DNA of 57,308 nucleotides from Ruminiclostridium sp. (GTDB lineage: Bacteria; Bacillota; Clostridia; Oscillospirales; Ruminococcaceae). How positions within the stretch are numbered: position 1 is the first letter of the stretch; every line of letters starts with the position of its first letter. Positions 1-7,994 of this stretch are shown here, piece after piece. The notes under the pieces are model-generated. The model searched no databases and was not told where the DNA came from. It worked only from the letters and a program-made list of their open reading frames with translations. The stretch lies in NCBI GenBank assembly GCA_017942025.1, contig JAGAVH010000019.1, forward strand, positions 1 to 57,308, written 5' to 3'. Made by a program: the position numbers and the translations under genes.

Positions 1-141
1 CTTTCATTGAAGAGCTGAACGAATATATTTATTATTACAACAACGAAAGGATTTCTTCCAAACTAAAAATGAGCCCGGTGCAGTACCGAACTCATTTTCA
101 TGTTATTTAATTATTTTGTCTAAACTTTGGGGTTCACTTCA
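1..141 (+). mobile_element. Right end of an IS3-family insertion sequence
   Basis: The end of a transposase gene is followed at 117-141 by an IS-end-like stretch that starts TGTCTAAACTTTGGGG and finishes ...TTCA. The IS3 family commonly has termini of this kind, ending in CA. The left end and most of the element lie outside the window, so the matching inverted repeat and the target duplication cannot be seen. Chromosomal sequence resumes about 48 bp before the stop codon of the convergent lipoprotein gene. Confidence 0.7.
3..110 (+). CDS. IS3-family transposase (OrfB), C-terminal fragment
   Basis: The frame opening at position 3 encodes the last 35 residues of a DDE transposase: an EYIYYYNNERI segment, then SKLKMSPVQYR, and a stop at 108-110. 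This YI-x-YYN-x-x-R-I ... K-L-x-x-x-S-P-x-x-Y-R tail is the standard C-terminus of the IS3-family OrfB integrase domain, just after the last catalytic Glu. The gene is cut only by the window edge; nothing visible shows it to be broken. The IS right end follows directly. Confidence 0.8.
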   Translation, partial: FIEELNEYIYYYNNERISSKLKMSPVQYRTHFHVI

Positions 142-189
142 ATCTTCCACGGGGTATTTTTTATCCATCGATATATCAAGTATAAGATT

Positions 190-2805
190 TTATTGTAACG
201 AGTATAACTCAGTATTCTTTAATGCAAGCATAGAAACTGAAGGCATTTCACCGCTCTTTGATAAAAGGATTGTACTATAGCTTTCGTAAACGTAATCTTC
301 TATCAAGGTTGACGATATAAGATCGTACACCATTGCTCTTGATGTGTGTGTATAAAGTTTTTTTGCTCCATCTGCATCGCTCTTTGAAGATGATGAGTGA
401 GAACTTCCCACGGTAGCATCTGAGCAAATAAGGTATCTTATATCTGATATTTCAAAACCTACTGATAAAAGTTCGTCTCTCAAAGTTACTCCCTCGGGGA
501 GCATATTTACAAGCTGTGATATCTGAGCCGAGGTTATACCCTCCAGATTGCTGTGATGATTATGCATATCAAGACTGAAACTTCTGCCAAGTGTGTTACA
601 GAATATTTTATCGCCACCCATTGGTTTGATTATATTCTTAACAAAATAATCGGCTATATTGTGAGCGCTGTTGCTTATAGCGATGTATGATTCGTTATCG
701 GAAGCGATTTCTGAATCCATAGCAAGCGAGAATGCAGATATCAGATACGCCTTTGAAAGAATACCATTTACATAATATCTGAACTCACTTTTGGGTGTTA
801 TAGTCTGCGGCTGCCAGTTATGAGAACAATCTGTAAGGTAATCAAAACTGTACAATGCCCCATTTTCAGCCATATAAGTATCAGCTATTCCGAGAATAAG
901 CTCTGCATAGGATTTTCCCTTTATTTTACTGTTGAAAAGCGTTCTGATATAATTTACAGACCTTCTGTATTCATCCGTCAGCTTATCAATCTCTTCTTGT
1001 ACCATATTATCAATATCTGACGTTTCATACTTCATAATGGTTTTGATGTGAATATCTGCCATCATAACAACAGCCCTGAGCATTTCGGTATCACTAAGAA
1101 ATGTCTCCAGTTTATTAACCGCATCGGATATACAATGCTTTTTTCCTGACATTTTATTAAAATGTACTGAATTATTTATCTTGTTATATAAATTATCAAA
1201 ATAAACTGTATTTTCATCCAGCAAGTCAATATAAGCAGAAAGTTTTTTTGCATCCTGATAGCTTATATCCATTATATTGCTGAGTTTCGACATATCGTCA
1301 GTGAACAAACCTTCAAAGCTTTTCGAAACAAGGGTTATCAGATGTTCCATATCATTCTGTGACAGTTCTGCATTTTCAAGTTCAGCAGCTCTTTCCACCG
1401 CACTATAGCGTAACGGAAACGCCGGGATAGAGTCATTTTCGCCCCATCTGTTGAATAAGCTGCTTGATTTTAAGGCAACAGTTCCATAAAGTTCAGCAGA
1501 TTTAATATCAGATGTTTTAGGTATCGTGAACTCGACAACGGCATTGTCATCCTGGAGCTGAATAGAATCTACTACTGCTCTCGAATAATCACCGCCAAAA
1601 ACAAAACTGGTTTTGCTCATAACGTTAAAGCTACCGTTAATTACCGAAAAGCTCGCTGTAACCCTGAAGTCCGAGCCTTCTTCTGTGACCGAAAGTATCT
1701 GTGCAGATATATCGGGCTTACTTGGTTTTATGTAAAAGTCAAGCTTATCATTTATGTTCAGAGCCGCTTCGCTTATTTCAAAGCTACTTTTGGATATTTC
1801 GTATATTGCTTCTTCTACAGTTTTAAAATCAAAGCTAAAATATATCATAGCTTCGTCTGAAGAAAGCCTGCTGACTCTACTTATTTTTATCTGTGGGTTA
1901 TCACTGATTATCATATCCGCAGATACCGAATCATTGAAGGTAGCGTCTTTAAGACTTATCGGAATACAGGAAAAATTAAACGTTGCTTCAAAGCCGCTCA
2001 TATCAGTTATTACTTTAGGAGAAGCGATTTTTATTTCTGCTGTTGCATTCTCTGAACTGTCTGCTATTACACTTTTATCGACTGTTATATACCCGTACTG
2101 TGAATTATCATTGTACTTGCAAAGTAATTCCAGAGTCAGGGTATTTTCACCTGTTCTCTCAACCTTCTCAATGCTACAGGAAGAAAAGCCACCCGACAAA
2201 GTAATATCGTTTTCGGTTATTTTATCAGAGAAGCTGGTTTTGTCAAGTGTTAGTTTAAGTGTTACTCTTTCATGTTCCTTTATGATATGTGCCGTATCCG
2301 AAACCAGCGAATAGGATGAATATCTGACAGGTGCATAACAATAAAGCAATTTATTCTCTCTGCTGCTGTCCTTATCCAGAATAAAAATATAACCGCATGG
2401 TCTGTTCTCTATAAAGTACATATCTCTGAAAGAAATGGTTAACGAGCTCGCAGAGTTTACCGTTACCTCCAAAGGAGTAATCTCAGACAGTTCGTATTCA
2501 TCCTCGTGAAGAAGTATCCCCTCTTTACTGTCAATCTGAGAAAGCTTGTCCTCATCTGCCGTAACATAGCATATTTTCACATCTTCTTCACTGATGTCGT
2601 CTGAGAAATCTGATATACCGCTGATATTGACGCTGAAATTTCCCTGCTCATTATAGTTTATTTCATTATCACATTTCAGTTCTGTGTAAACTTCATTTAT
2701 TTCTGCAGGCTTCTCCTGTGTACCGCTACAACCGGATATAACCGACAACAAAGCAGAAAAAGCGAAAATTACAGCCATTTTCTTATATTTATTAAGTTTT
2801 TTCAT
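190..2805 (-). CDS. Large secreted lipoprotein of unknown function
   Basis: This 871-residue protein starts with a lipoprotein signal: two-lysine N-terminus, hydrophobic core, and an SVISGC lipobox (Cys at about residue 26), so it should be anchored outside the cytoplasmic membrane. Residues 30-480 look like repeated beta-rich segments with alternating short hydrophobic stretches, as in stacked Ig-like modules; residues 480-870 are mostly helical and include a Ser-rich stretch near 800. I recognise no catalytic motif or family. A good RBS (AAAGGTGAGG) precedes the ATG. It is the last gene of an apparent dnaD - dnaC - transglutaminase-like - lipoprotein operon, 24 bp after the transglutaminase gene, which suggests that the two secreted proteins act together. 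Confidence 0.75.
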   Translation of the reverse strand: MKKLNKYKKMAVIFAFSALLSVISGCSGTQEKPAEINEVYTELKCDNEINYNEQGNFSVNISGISDFSDDISEEDVKICYVTADEDKLSQIDSKEGILLHEDEYELSEITPLEVTVNSASSLTISFRDMYFIENRPCGYIFILDKDSSRENKLLYCYAPVRYSSYSLVSDTAHIIKEHERVTLKLTLDKTSFSDKITENDITLSGGFSSCSIEKVERTGENTLTLELLCKYNDNSQYGYITVDKSVIADSSENATAEIKIASPKVITDMSGFEATFNFSCIPISLKDATFNDSVSADMIISDNPQIKISRVSRLSSDEAMIYFSFDFKTVEEAIYEISKSSFEISEAALNINDKLDFYIKPSKPDISAQILSVTEEGSDFRVTASFSVINGSFNVMSKTSFVFGGDYSRAVVDSIQLQDDNAVVEFTIPKTSDIKSAELYGTVALKSSSLFNRWGENDSIPAFPLRYSAVERAAELENAELSQNDMEHLITLVSKSFEGLFTDDMSKLSNIMDISYQDAKKLSAYIDLLDENTVYFDNLYNKINNSVHFNKMSGKKHCISDAVNKLETFLSDTEMLRAVVMMADIHIKTIMKYETSDIDNMVQEEIDKLTDEYRRSVNYIRTLFNSKIKGKSYAELILGIADTYMAENGALYSFDYLTDCSHNWQPQTITPKSEFRYYVNGILSKAYLISAFSLAMDSEIASDNESYIAISNSAHNIADYFVKNIIKPMGGDKIFCNTLGRSFSLDMHNHHSNLEGITSAQISQLVNMLPEGVTLRDELLSVGFEISDIRYLICSDATVGSSHSSSSKSDADGAKKLYTHTSRAMVYDLISSTLIEDYVYESYSTILLSKSGEMPSVSMLALKNTELYSLQ

Positions 2806-2829
2806 AACCTCACCTTTTCTGAAAAACTA

Positions 2830-4125
2830 TCAATAATAAAAGTCCTGAGAATAATAAATTTCAAACACATAATTACTATGACTTGCTTTTGGTATCGGAT
2901 AATAATTGAATTCGGTATAAAGAGTTCGTGACGTATCCTTATCATCTATCATAGGATATACAGAGCGATTGTTTTCTTTCTTCATCATTTCATCGTTGAA
3001 GTTGAAATAATCATAATATATTTCATTTTTACCAACGCCGTCATCCCACGTAAGGTCACAATGATACCACTCATTGTCAATACTTATCATATTCCACATA
3101 TGACCTATATTTTCAGATTCGCCGACAATAATAAGGTTTTCGACGCCTATTCTCTGACAGATATACTGAAAAGCTCTCGAATAAGATTCACATACGCCTA
3201 CCTTATCAACAAGTACACCAAATGCCTCATAATCGCCTGTCTTATCCATCGTATCAGAATACTTGCAATTATAAAGTATTTCGTTATGTACTGTCAGAAG
3301 ATAATCCATAAGAGTATAACTACCATCTGCTTTCTGCAATATTTCATCTACTCTTTCCTTTGTCTTTTTTTCGTAATAGCTGACATCATTTTCTTTGAAG
3401 TCAAAGCCAAGAGAGAGAGAAGTAATATTGTTGTTTGGTCCTTCGCAGTTAAGACTTACGAGTGGAAGCTGGAACATAAGCGGATTATCATAATTTACGC
3501 AGAATAATATTTTCTGTATCTTTGAATTTGTAAGATTCTGAGAACCGAAATTTATTTTTGACTGATAATTCTTTGCAGCCTCATATATTTTGGTATAGAT
3601 GTATTTTTCATCATTATCAAGAGAATTGTATCCGTAGGCATAATGATAATCCGTAGCATCTTTAAGAATAACATAAGAATAAAAAAGGATATCACTGAGC
3701 TTGTCACCGTCGACAGCACAAACGCATAAAAATGTTGTTTCGTTTATGTCAATCCCCTTTGACGAATCATAAAGCAGCGAATTTTTATCAGGTATTGACC
3801 CGTCAAGTGTGTAACGTATCTCAGAATATTCGCTGTCAAAGAAGAGCCTCTGAGCTCTGCTGTAAAATCCCGGTGCAACAGATGCTATTATCTCTGTAAA
3901 AAAATCCCTTACATCATGTTCTTCCCCGAACGTAGCAAGAAAAGGAAGATGCCCGGGCGCGTCAACAGACCTTCTGAGCTCTTCGTAGTCCTGCGTAAGG
4001 TCCTGTGACAGCACCTTGCTGGTTATAGCGGTAAACCGGTTACCAAAGGTTTCTCCTGGTATAAATAAACTGACTATAATACCAAGTATAAGTATCATGC
4101 TGAACGCCGCAGTACTTTTGTTCAT
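2830..4125 (-). CDS. Secreted transglutaminase-like protein with chitobiase C-terminal-type domain
   Basis: The 431-residue protein has an N-terminal signal or anchor (hydrophobic residues 7-23). Residues about 97-150 (IRYTLDGSIPDKNS...) match the chitobiase/beta-hexosaminidase C-terminal repeat (CHB_HEX_C type), a beta-sandwich often linked to surface polysaccharides. Residues about 290-375 form a transglutaminase core with a visible triad: Cys312 in GVCESYSRAF, His342 in GHMWNMI, Asp357 in YHCDLTWDD. In bacteria this core usually acts as a peptidase or a cross-linking enzyme on the cell surface; the substrate is unknown here. The gene lies 15 bp after dnaC and 24 bp before the lipoprotein gene, so it is probably co-transcribed with both. 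Confidence 0.8.
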   Translation of the reverse strand: MNKSTAAFSMILILGIIVSLFIPGETFGNRFTAITSKVLSQDLTQDYEELRRSVDAPGHLPFLATFGEEHDVRDFFTEIIASVAPGFYSRAQRLFFDSEYSEIRYTLDGSIPDKNSLLYDSSKGIDINETTFLCVCAVDGDKLSDILFYSYVILKDATDYHYAYGYNSLDNDEKYIYTKIYEAAKNYQSKINFGSQNLTNSKIQKILFCVNYDNPLMFQLPLVSLNCEGPNNNITSLSLGFDFKENDVSYYEKKTKERVDEILQKADGSYTLMDYLLTVHNEILYNCKYSDTMDKTGDYEAFGVLVDKVGVCESYSRAFQYICQRIGVENLIIVGESENIGHMWNMISIDNEWYHCDLTWDDGVGKNEIYYDYFNFNDEMMKKENNRSVYPMIDDKDTSRTLYTEFNYYPIPKASHSNYVFEIYYSQDFYY

Positions 4126-4140
4126 AATAATCTGCCCTTC

Positions 4141-5130
4141 TTATTTAATCTGTTTGATTGCCATTCTTATATCATCGCCGCTGAATACCATACATTTCAT
4201 AGAAAGCAATCTGGATGCTATTCTGTCACTATAGCGTTCTCTGATTTCAGCAACGGAAAAATTGGTGCTTACTATAATCGGTTTCCGGTTATTTATTCTT
4301 GAATTTATTATCTCATACAAATTAGATATATTGTATTTTGATTCATGCTCTGCGCCAAGATCGTCAAGCACGAGCAGATCGCATTCCTTCAGAGTCTGAA
4401 GGACCTCTCCGTCATCGTCACCCTGTCCAAAGCTTTCTTCCTTTATTTTTCGTAAAAGATCAGGCACAGAGCCATATACAACAGAGAATCCTTTTTCGAT
4501 AACTACTTTTGCTATAGATAAGGAAAGATGCGTCTTGCCGAGTCCTGTTCCTCCAATCATAAATATACCGTCACAAGGAAGGTGAAAATCGTCAGCATAG
4601 TTTTTGCAATAATCAAAATTCTGCTGCATTATAAATTTTGCAGATTTACCTTTCAGCTCTGTCCTTGGTGTGTCGCTGTAGTATTTCATATCAAAGGTAT
4701 CAAAAGAAATAAGACCGATAGGCATCTGTTCACTGAGTTTTCTTCCTGCTATCTGTTTTATAACACTATTAAAGCACTCGCATCTTGTGCTTTCTACTCT
4801 GCCGGTATCTTCACATTTTTTGCAGGTATAGATAGTATCAAGATAATCTTCGGGATAGCCGTTTTTCACCAGTTCTTCTGAAAGTGCTTTCTGTGTGGCA
4901 AGATTTTCTTGTTCAAGTAGCTTTATTTTCTCTTTGATGTCACCGTCTTGAGATATTATAAGCTGTGCTAATCTGCCGATAGTTTCCGCTAAAGCTTCGA
5001 TATACTTTTTTGCAAGAGGAAGCTTTGATTTGATTTCTTCATAGCGACGGTCAAGTATTGCGCTGTTTTTGTTCTTTCTTTCGTCGATTATCTGCTGAGC
5101 TTCTGATATGTAAGACTTGGGATAATTCAT
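4141..5130 (-). CDS. dnaC: DnaC/DnaI-type replicative helicase loader, AAA+ ATPase
   Basis: This 329-residue ATPase should load the replicative DNA helicase at origins and restarting forks. The N-terminal 100 residues are helical and probably contact the helicase. A Cys103-x2-Cys106 ... Cys117-x-Cys119 cluster is likely to bind zinc. The AAA+ core has Walker A GGTGLGKT (193-200), Walker B LLVLDDLGAE (252-261) and an arginine-rich C-terminal end (SDRIASRLL). The start has an AGGAG RBS and lies 12 bp after the dnaD-type gene, the usual Firmicutes pairing of primosome genes. IstB transposition helpers share the fold, but the zinc cluster and the neighbour favour a helicase loader. Confidence 0.88.
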   Translation of the reverse strand: MNYPKSYISEAQQIIDERKNKNSAILDRRYEEIKSKLPLAKKYIEALAETIGRLAQLIISQDGDIKEKIKLLEQENLATQKALSEELVKNGYPEDYLDTIYTCKKCEDTGRVESTRCECFNSVIKQIAGRKLSEQMPIGLISFDTFDMKYYSDTPRTELKGKSAKFIMQQNFDYCKNYADDFHLPCDGIFMIGGTGLGKTHLSLSIAKVVIEKGFSVVYGSVPDLLRKIKEESFGQGDDDGEVLQTLKECDLLVLDDLGAEHESKYNISNLYEIINSRINNRKPIIVSTNFSVAEIRERYSDRIASRLLSMKCMVFSGDDIRMAIKQIK

Positions 5131-5142
5131 CTGATTTCTCCT

Positions 5143-6126
5143 TTACATATAATCATCAAGAATGATATTGTCAATTTCCTTTGTATCGAAGGATGGCACA
5201 ACACTGCCGGACTGTCTGTTTTCCTGTTCTGCCATAATGCTTTCCTTGGTATGAAGCCCCTTCTGATGCCAGGTTTCAAGAATTTTGCTTATATAAGGGA
5301 AGGTAAACTTTCCTTTTGCGTTTACATTTATATCGTAGGCAAGACGTATAATTTCGGCATTGAAACCCCAGTCATTCACCCACTGTACAGCAAAATCCTT
5401 TTCCTTTTGAGATAATGCTCTGTTGCCTATTCCAAATACTGATTTCACTATATTTTCTGCGCCGAATTTTGCTTGCAATCCTGATATATATTCCTCTGCG
5501 GCATGTAGTGTTGTAACACCGTTTTCCATCCACTCAACCGCCATATTCTTCATAAATGCGGGCGTCGGTTTATCGATAGAAAAACAATAATCGACCAGCA
5601 TCAATGTCACTTCAGAAGGTAAGCCGATTTCATCAACAATAGTAACAAGTGCGTTCTGTTCTGTATGCTTTAATGGTCTGCCGTACAAAGCCTCACAGGT
5701 TTTGAACAGATAACTTACTTCGTCATTTCCCTTTACCGTGTCAGCTATTTGTATAGGTGAGAAATGAGGTGATCTCAAAGCGGCAGTCTTTACAGCTGTA
5801 AAACGAGCCTTCTCCTCAGTAATTTCATTGGCGTATGCTTTTTCGGACACAAGCGCAATCTGTTCAGCTACGGGCGTATATGTATCGTTATTTTTCTTAA
5901 TAAGGCCAAACTGCTCCCAGAACATAAGCGAATCCTTTACATCCTCTTCACTTATCGAAAGAGCCTGTGACACCTGTGCAGTTTCAATACTATGACCACT
6001 GTATCTGAGGAAGTACAAAAGCACTTTTATGGATATACCGCTTGCTATTCTCATATATTTGTCTACTACATCTGTAGGGACAGCAAAAATACCGTTCCAT
6101 CCGCCGAGGTCTATTTTATAATTCAA
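5143..6126 (-). CDS. DnaD-domain primosome protein
   Basis: The 327-residue protein has an N-terminal winged-helix region (residues 1-100, beginning NYKIDLGGWNGIFAVP) and a DnaD-like C-terminal region with the YxxC/W-type helix pattern (AVEWMENGVTTLHAAEEYI, then AVQWVNDWGFNAEIIRLAYDI). DnaD-type proteins remodel DNA at replication origins and recruit the helicase loader, which fits the dnaC gene 12 bp downstream. I chose the TTG at 6126 because a GGTGAT stretch lies just upstream and the protein then starts at the family's conserved NYKIDLG; GTG codons at 6138 and 6135 are alternatives. The gene heads a four-gene minus-strand operon with a TATAAT box at 6170-6175. Confidence 0.85.
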   Translation of the reverse strand: MNYKIDLGGWNGIFAVPTDVVDKYMRIASGISIKVLLYFLRYSGHSIETAQVSQALSISEEDVKDSLMFWEQFGLIKKNNDTYTPVAEQIALVSEKAYANEITEEKARFTAVKTAALRSPHFSPIQIADTVKGNDEVSYLFKTCEALYGRPLKHTEQNALVTIVDEIGLPSEVTLMLVDYCFSIDKPTPAFMKNMAVEWMENGVTTLHAAEEYISGLQAKFGAENIVKSVFGIGNRALSQKEKDFAVQWVNDWGFNAEIIRLAYDINVNAKGKFTFPYISKILETWHQKGLHTKESIMAEQENRQSGSVVPSFDTKEIDNIILDDYM

Positions 6127-6169
6127 TATTATCACCACTTATATATAAAATTCAAATTTACAGATATAT

Positions 6170-6195
6170 ATTATAGTATATCATAATTTGCAACA
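6170..6195 (-). promoter_or_regulatory. Probable promoter of the dnaD operon
   Basis: On the minus strand a perfect -10 TATAAT lies at 6170-6175, with TTGTTG about 15 bp upstream as a poor -35. It sits between the terminator of the upstream RNA and the dnaD-type gene, so the operon probably has its own start here. Confidence 0.45.
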
Positions 6196-6227
6196 ATTTG
6201 CACTACTTTTTTACGATTTTTTATAAA

Positions 6228-6264
6228 ACAAAAAAACCTTACGGCAAAACATACCGTAAGGTTT
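6228..6264 (-). terminator. Terminator of the large non-coding RNA
   Basis: An 8-bp stem CCTTACGG/CCGTAAGG (6237-6244 and 6254-6261), extended by A-T pairs, is followed on the minus strand by TTTTTTTG. This is a textbook intrinsic terminator. It separates the RNA candidate from the dnaD operon. Confidence 0.8.
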
Positions 6265-6614
6265 ATATTATTAAGTTATTACATCAGCTAAGCTGAACTC
6301 TTAGTATCAATCAGTACATTGGTATATACCCCGCTAAATAATATTTTATTCTGCAGTTTATTGATAATTTATCACCTTAAACACATCCTTAATCTTTTAC
6401 AACTGCCTATTCAAAACTACCTCTGACTGAAAGAAAACTAATCATATCAATCACCTTGCCTTTATAGGTCTATGTAAACGCTTTAAGCGGTAGGTCTGCA
6501 TTGTTACAATGCAATTAAGGTTCTTATGTCCTTTTAACCCATGGCGTCTAAGTAAATCTTAAGATTTCGGGTTTTCGCTTGATACCGTTTGAGTATCCGG
6601 ATAAATACCCCTCT

Positions 6615-6671
6615 TTATCGTATGCCACGAGTCCTTACGGACTGTGCTTCAATAACTGGCTCCTTACCCAT
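6615..6671 (-). other. Possible 18-residue reading frame inside the large RNA
   Basis: An ATG at 6671 has an AAGGAGG Shine-Dalgarno sequence 8 nt upstream and opens an 18-codon frame (MGKEPVIEAQSVRTRGIR) ending at 6615. The spacing is ideal, but the same bases take part in the CGAGTCC/GGACTCG pairing, so it may be chance or a small peptide within a structured RNA. Confidence 0.25.
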
Positions 6672-6805
6672 CGGACTCGCCTCCTTCTCGACTATTATTT
6701 GTACACCTCGCCATCTTGTGTACACCGTGAATAAACCTACTTTATTATATTGAAACGTTAGCAGCAAGTTGTTTATTCTGTCTGGGGTTTGTTTTCCTTG
6801 ATTAA

Positions 6806-6834
6806 ATAATACCACATATATGCACAAATGTCAA
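6806..6834 (-). promoter_or_regulatory. Consensus promoter of the large RNA
   Basis: On the minus strand TTGACA (6829-6834) and TATTAT (6806-6811) are separated by exactly 17 bp, predicting a start near 6799. No coding gene follows before the terminator at 6228-6264. Confidence 0.8.
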
Positions 6835-6971
6835 CAATAGAGTTGAAAAATAATATACAAATTGCATAAATATTATTTGTGTATTTTGCATATCGTTACA
6901 TTTCATTTTCACAAAGCAACAAAAAATCGTCATAATTTGTACCAGAATTCAGTTAATATAACATTTTCCAC

Positions 6972-7000
6972 TTGACATCAGGAATATTTTCGTGTAAAAT
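6972..7000 (+). promoter_or_regulatory. Promoter of the DUF1292 gene
   Basis: TTGACA (6972-6977), a 17-bp spacer and TAAAAT (6995-7000) precede the gene by about 40 bp. The 135 bp between this site and the divergent RNA promoter are A+T rich and show nothing else. Confidence 0.75.
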
Positions 7001-7048
7001 TATAATCATAAAAGAGAGATATTTCTCTGTGACGGAAAGGAAAACATT

Positions 7049-7369
7049 ATGTCAGAGCTTGAAAAAAACATAAACGAAGAAGAAGAATTCGCTCCCGAGC
7101 TTATCGATCTCGAAGATGAAGAAGGAAACACAGTTACCTTTGAAATAATCGATGGTCTTGAGTTTGAAGGTTGCGGATACTATGCACTTATCCCCTACAA
7201 TGATAACGATGACGAAGAAGTGGACGAAGACGAATTCGTAATCTTAAAAGAAACAGAAAAGGACGGCGAAACATATCTTGCTACCATCGACAATGATGAA
7301 GAATATGATCGTGTCGGTGCCGCTTTCCTTGAAAGATTCTCCGAGTTACTCGGCGAAGACGCTCAGTAA
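7049..7369 (+). CDS. DUF1292 family acidic protein
   Basis: This 106-residue, strongly acidic protein matches the DUF1292 (YrzB-like) pattern: a short acidic N-terminus, then ITLEDEEGN-like strands (DLEDEEGNTVTFEIIDGLEFEG), YYALIPY and an FVILKE stretch. It should be a small soluble beta-rich cytoplasmic protein. The family is widespread in Firmicutes, often near alaS/ruvX-type genes, and has no settled function. The start has a GGAAAGGAAAA RBS. The probable 6S RNA begins about 10 bp after its stop codon, so the promoter at 6972 may serve both. Confidence 0.85.
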   Translation: MSELEKNINEEEEFAPELIDLEDEEGNTVTFEIIDGLEFEGCGYYALIPYNDNDDEEVDEDEFVILKETEKDGETYLATIDNDEEYDRVGAAFLERFSELLGEDAQ

Positions 7370-7378
7370 AAGTTTAAT

Positions 7379-7560
7379 CACTGCCTTGTGCGTTTAAGTA
7401 TGATTGTTATGATCCAACACTTAAATAATAGGGATTTCTACTCCGGGTGCGGATTGCAGACCTCCCGCTTTCAGCGGACGAAGGGAGCGTGAACCATTCG
7501 GGTGATCTTACCCACCGTGCTTATGTACGGGTTTTATCGTCATACCACGGCAAGGTGGTA
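7379..7560 (+). ncRNA. ssrS: Probable 6S RNA
   Basis: About 182 nt fold as one long rod. The ends pair as ACTGCCTTG (7380-7388) with CAAGGTGGT (7551-7559), then GTATGA with TCATAC. A large asymmetric central bubble follows; its 3' side has a small CCGT...ACGG hairpin. The far arm pairs CCGGGTG with CATTCGG and is capped by CCGC-TTTCA-GCGG. The GATCCAAC stretch on the 5' side resembles the GAACCAAC of the 6S consensus. This design imitates an open promoter and binds sigma-A RNA polymerase. A strong terminator lies 13 nt downstream. A cis-regulator of the TSUP genes is the main alternative. Confidence 0.6.
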
Positions 7561-7572
7561 CATAAAAATTAT

Positions 7573-7612
7573 AGCCTTACTGTCAAAAGCAGTAAGGCTT
7601 TTTGTATTTTCA
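7573..7612 (+). terminator. Terminator after the probable 6S RNA
   Basis: A 10-bp stem AGCCTTACTG/CAGTAAGGCT (7573-7582 and 7590-7599) with a 7-nt loop is followed by TTTTTGTATTTT. It ends the structured RNA and lies 35 bp before the TSUP start, so it could also attenuate those genes. Confidence 0.85.
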
Positions 7613-7646
7613 TAGCTTTCCTTCGCATAATAAAACGGGTGATATT

Positions 7647-7994
7647 ATGAAAAATAAAATGTCTTTTATATTCGGACTTTTATGTGGTTTTTTGAACGGA
7701 CTTTTCGGGTCGGGAGGCGGAACAGTAGCTGTCCCGTGCCTTGAAAAAAGCGGACTTGAAGTAAAAAAGGCTCATGCTTCTTCCGTACTGCTGATTTTCG
7801 TTTTGAGCATTTTTACCGCAATTATCTATTTCCTGAACGGAAATCTGGATTTAGGCTTGGCTATGGATTATATTCCGTATGGAATCGTCGGAGCAGTTAT
7901 AGGTTCGCTTACTCTAAAAAAAATATCGTCCGATATACTGAAGAAAATATTTGCCATTATAATCATTATCAGCGGAGTAAGAATACTTTTATGA
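7647..7994 (+). CDS. TSUP-family transporter, N-terminal half as a separate protein
   Basis: The 116-residue membrane protein has about four hydrophobic segments and a FGSGGGTVAVP motif near residue 22, the glycine-rich signature of one TauE/SafE (TSUP) repeat. Standard TSUP transporters have about 250 residues with two such repeats and move sulfite, sulfoacetate or other small organic anions. Here each repeat is its own gene: this one overlaps the next by 4 bp (ATGA), so the two are probably translated together and form a heterodimer. I chose the ATG at 7647, preceded by GGGTGAT; an upstream in-frame ATG at 7602 lies in the preceding terminator. Confidence 0.8.
   Translation: MKNKMSFIFGLLCGFLNGLFGSGGGTVAVPCLEKSGLEVKKAHASSVLLIFVLSIFTAIIYFLNGNLDLGLAMDYIPYGIVGAVIGSLTLKKISSDILKKIFAIIIIISGVRILL

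Larger units (their letters stand above)
6228..6799 (-). ncRNA. Candidate large structured RNA (about 570 nt), class uncertain
   Basis: This stretch has no convincing protein gene, yet on the minus strand it lies between a consensus promoter (TTGACA, 17 bp, TATTAT) and a strong terminator, which defines a transcript of about 570 nt. Inside are several compact hairpins: AGTCC-GTAA-GGACT with a GNRA loop (6630-6643), TGCATTG-TAA-CAATGCA (6497-6513), TCAGC-TTA-GCTGA (6284-6296), and a longer-range CGAGTCC/GGACTCG pairing that competes with the first. Length, free-standing promoter and host group would suit a large ornate RNA class such as ROOL, but I could not match a consensus from memory. I saw no RNase P, tmRNA, group I or group II intron signatures. 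An 18-codon frame lies within it (see separate entry). Confidence 0.6.

Noticed and set aside
6228-6799. tmRNA, RNase P RNA or group I/II intron as the identity of the large RNA
   Set aside because: I see no tag frame with CCA end, no GAGGAAAGUCC-type RNase P core, and no intron domain V or P/Q/R/S elements.
6615-6827. 70-codon frame starting at 6827 over the RNA promoter
   Set aside because: The ATG at 6827 lies inside the promoter, upstream of the predicted transcript start; only the internal 18-codon frame has a proper RBS and is listed separately.
7447-7650. 67-codon frame within the probable 6S RNA
   Set aside because: It overlaps the rod-shaped RNA and its terminator and has no RBS.
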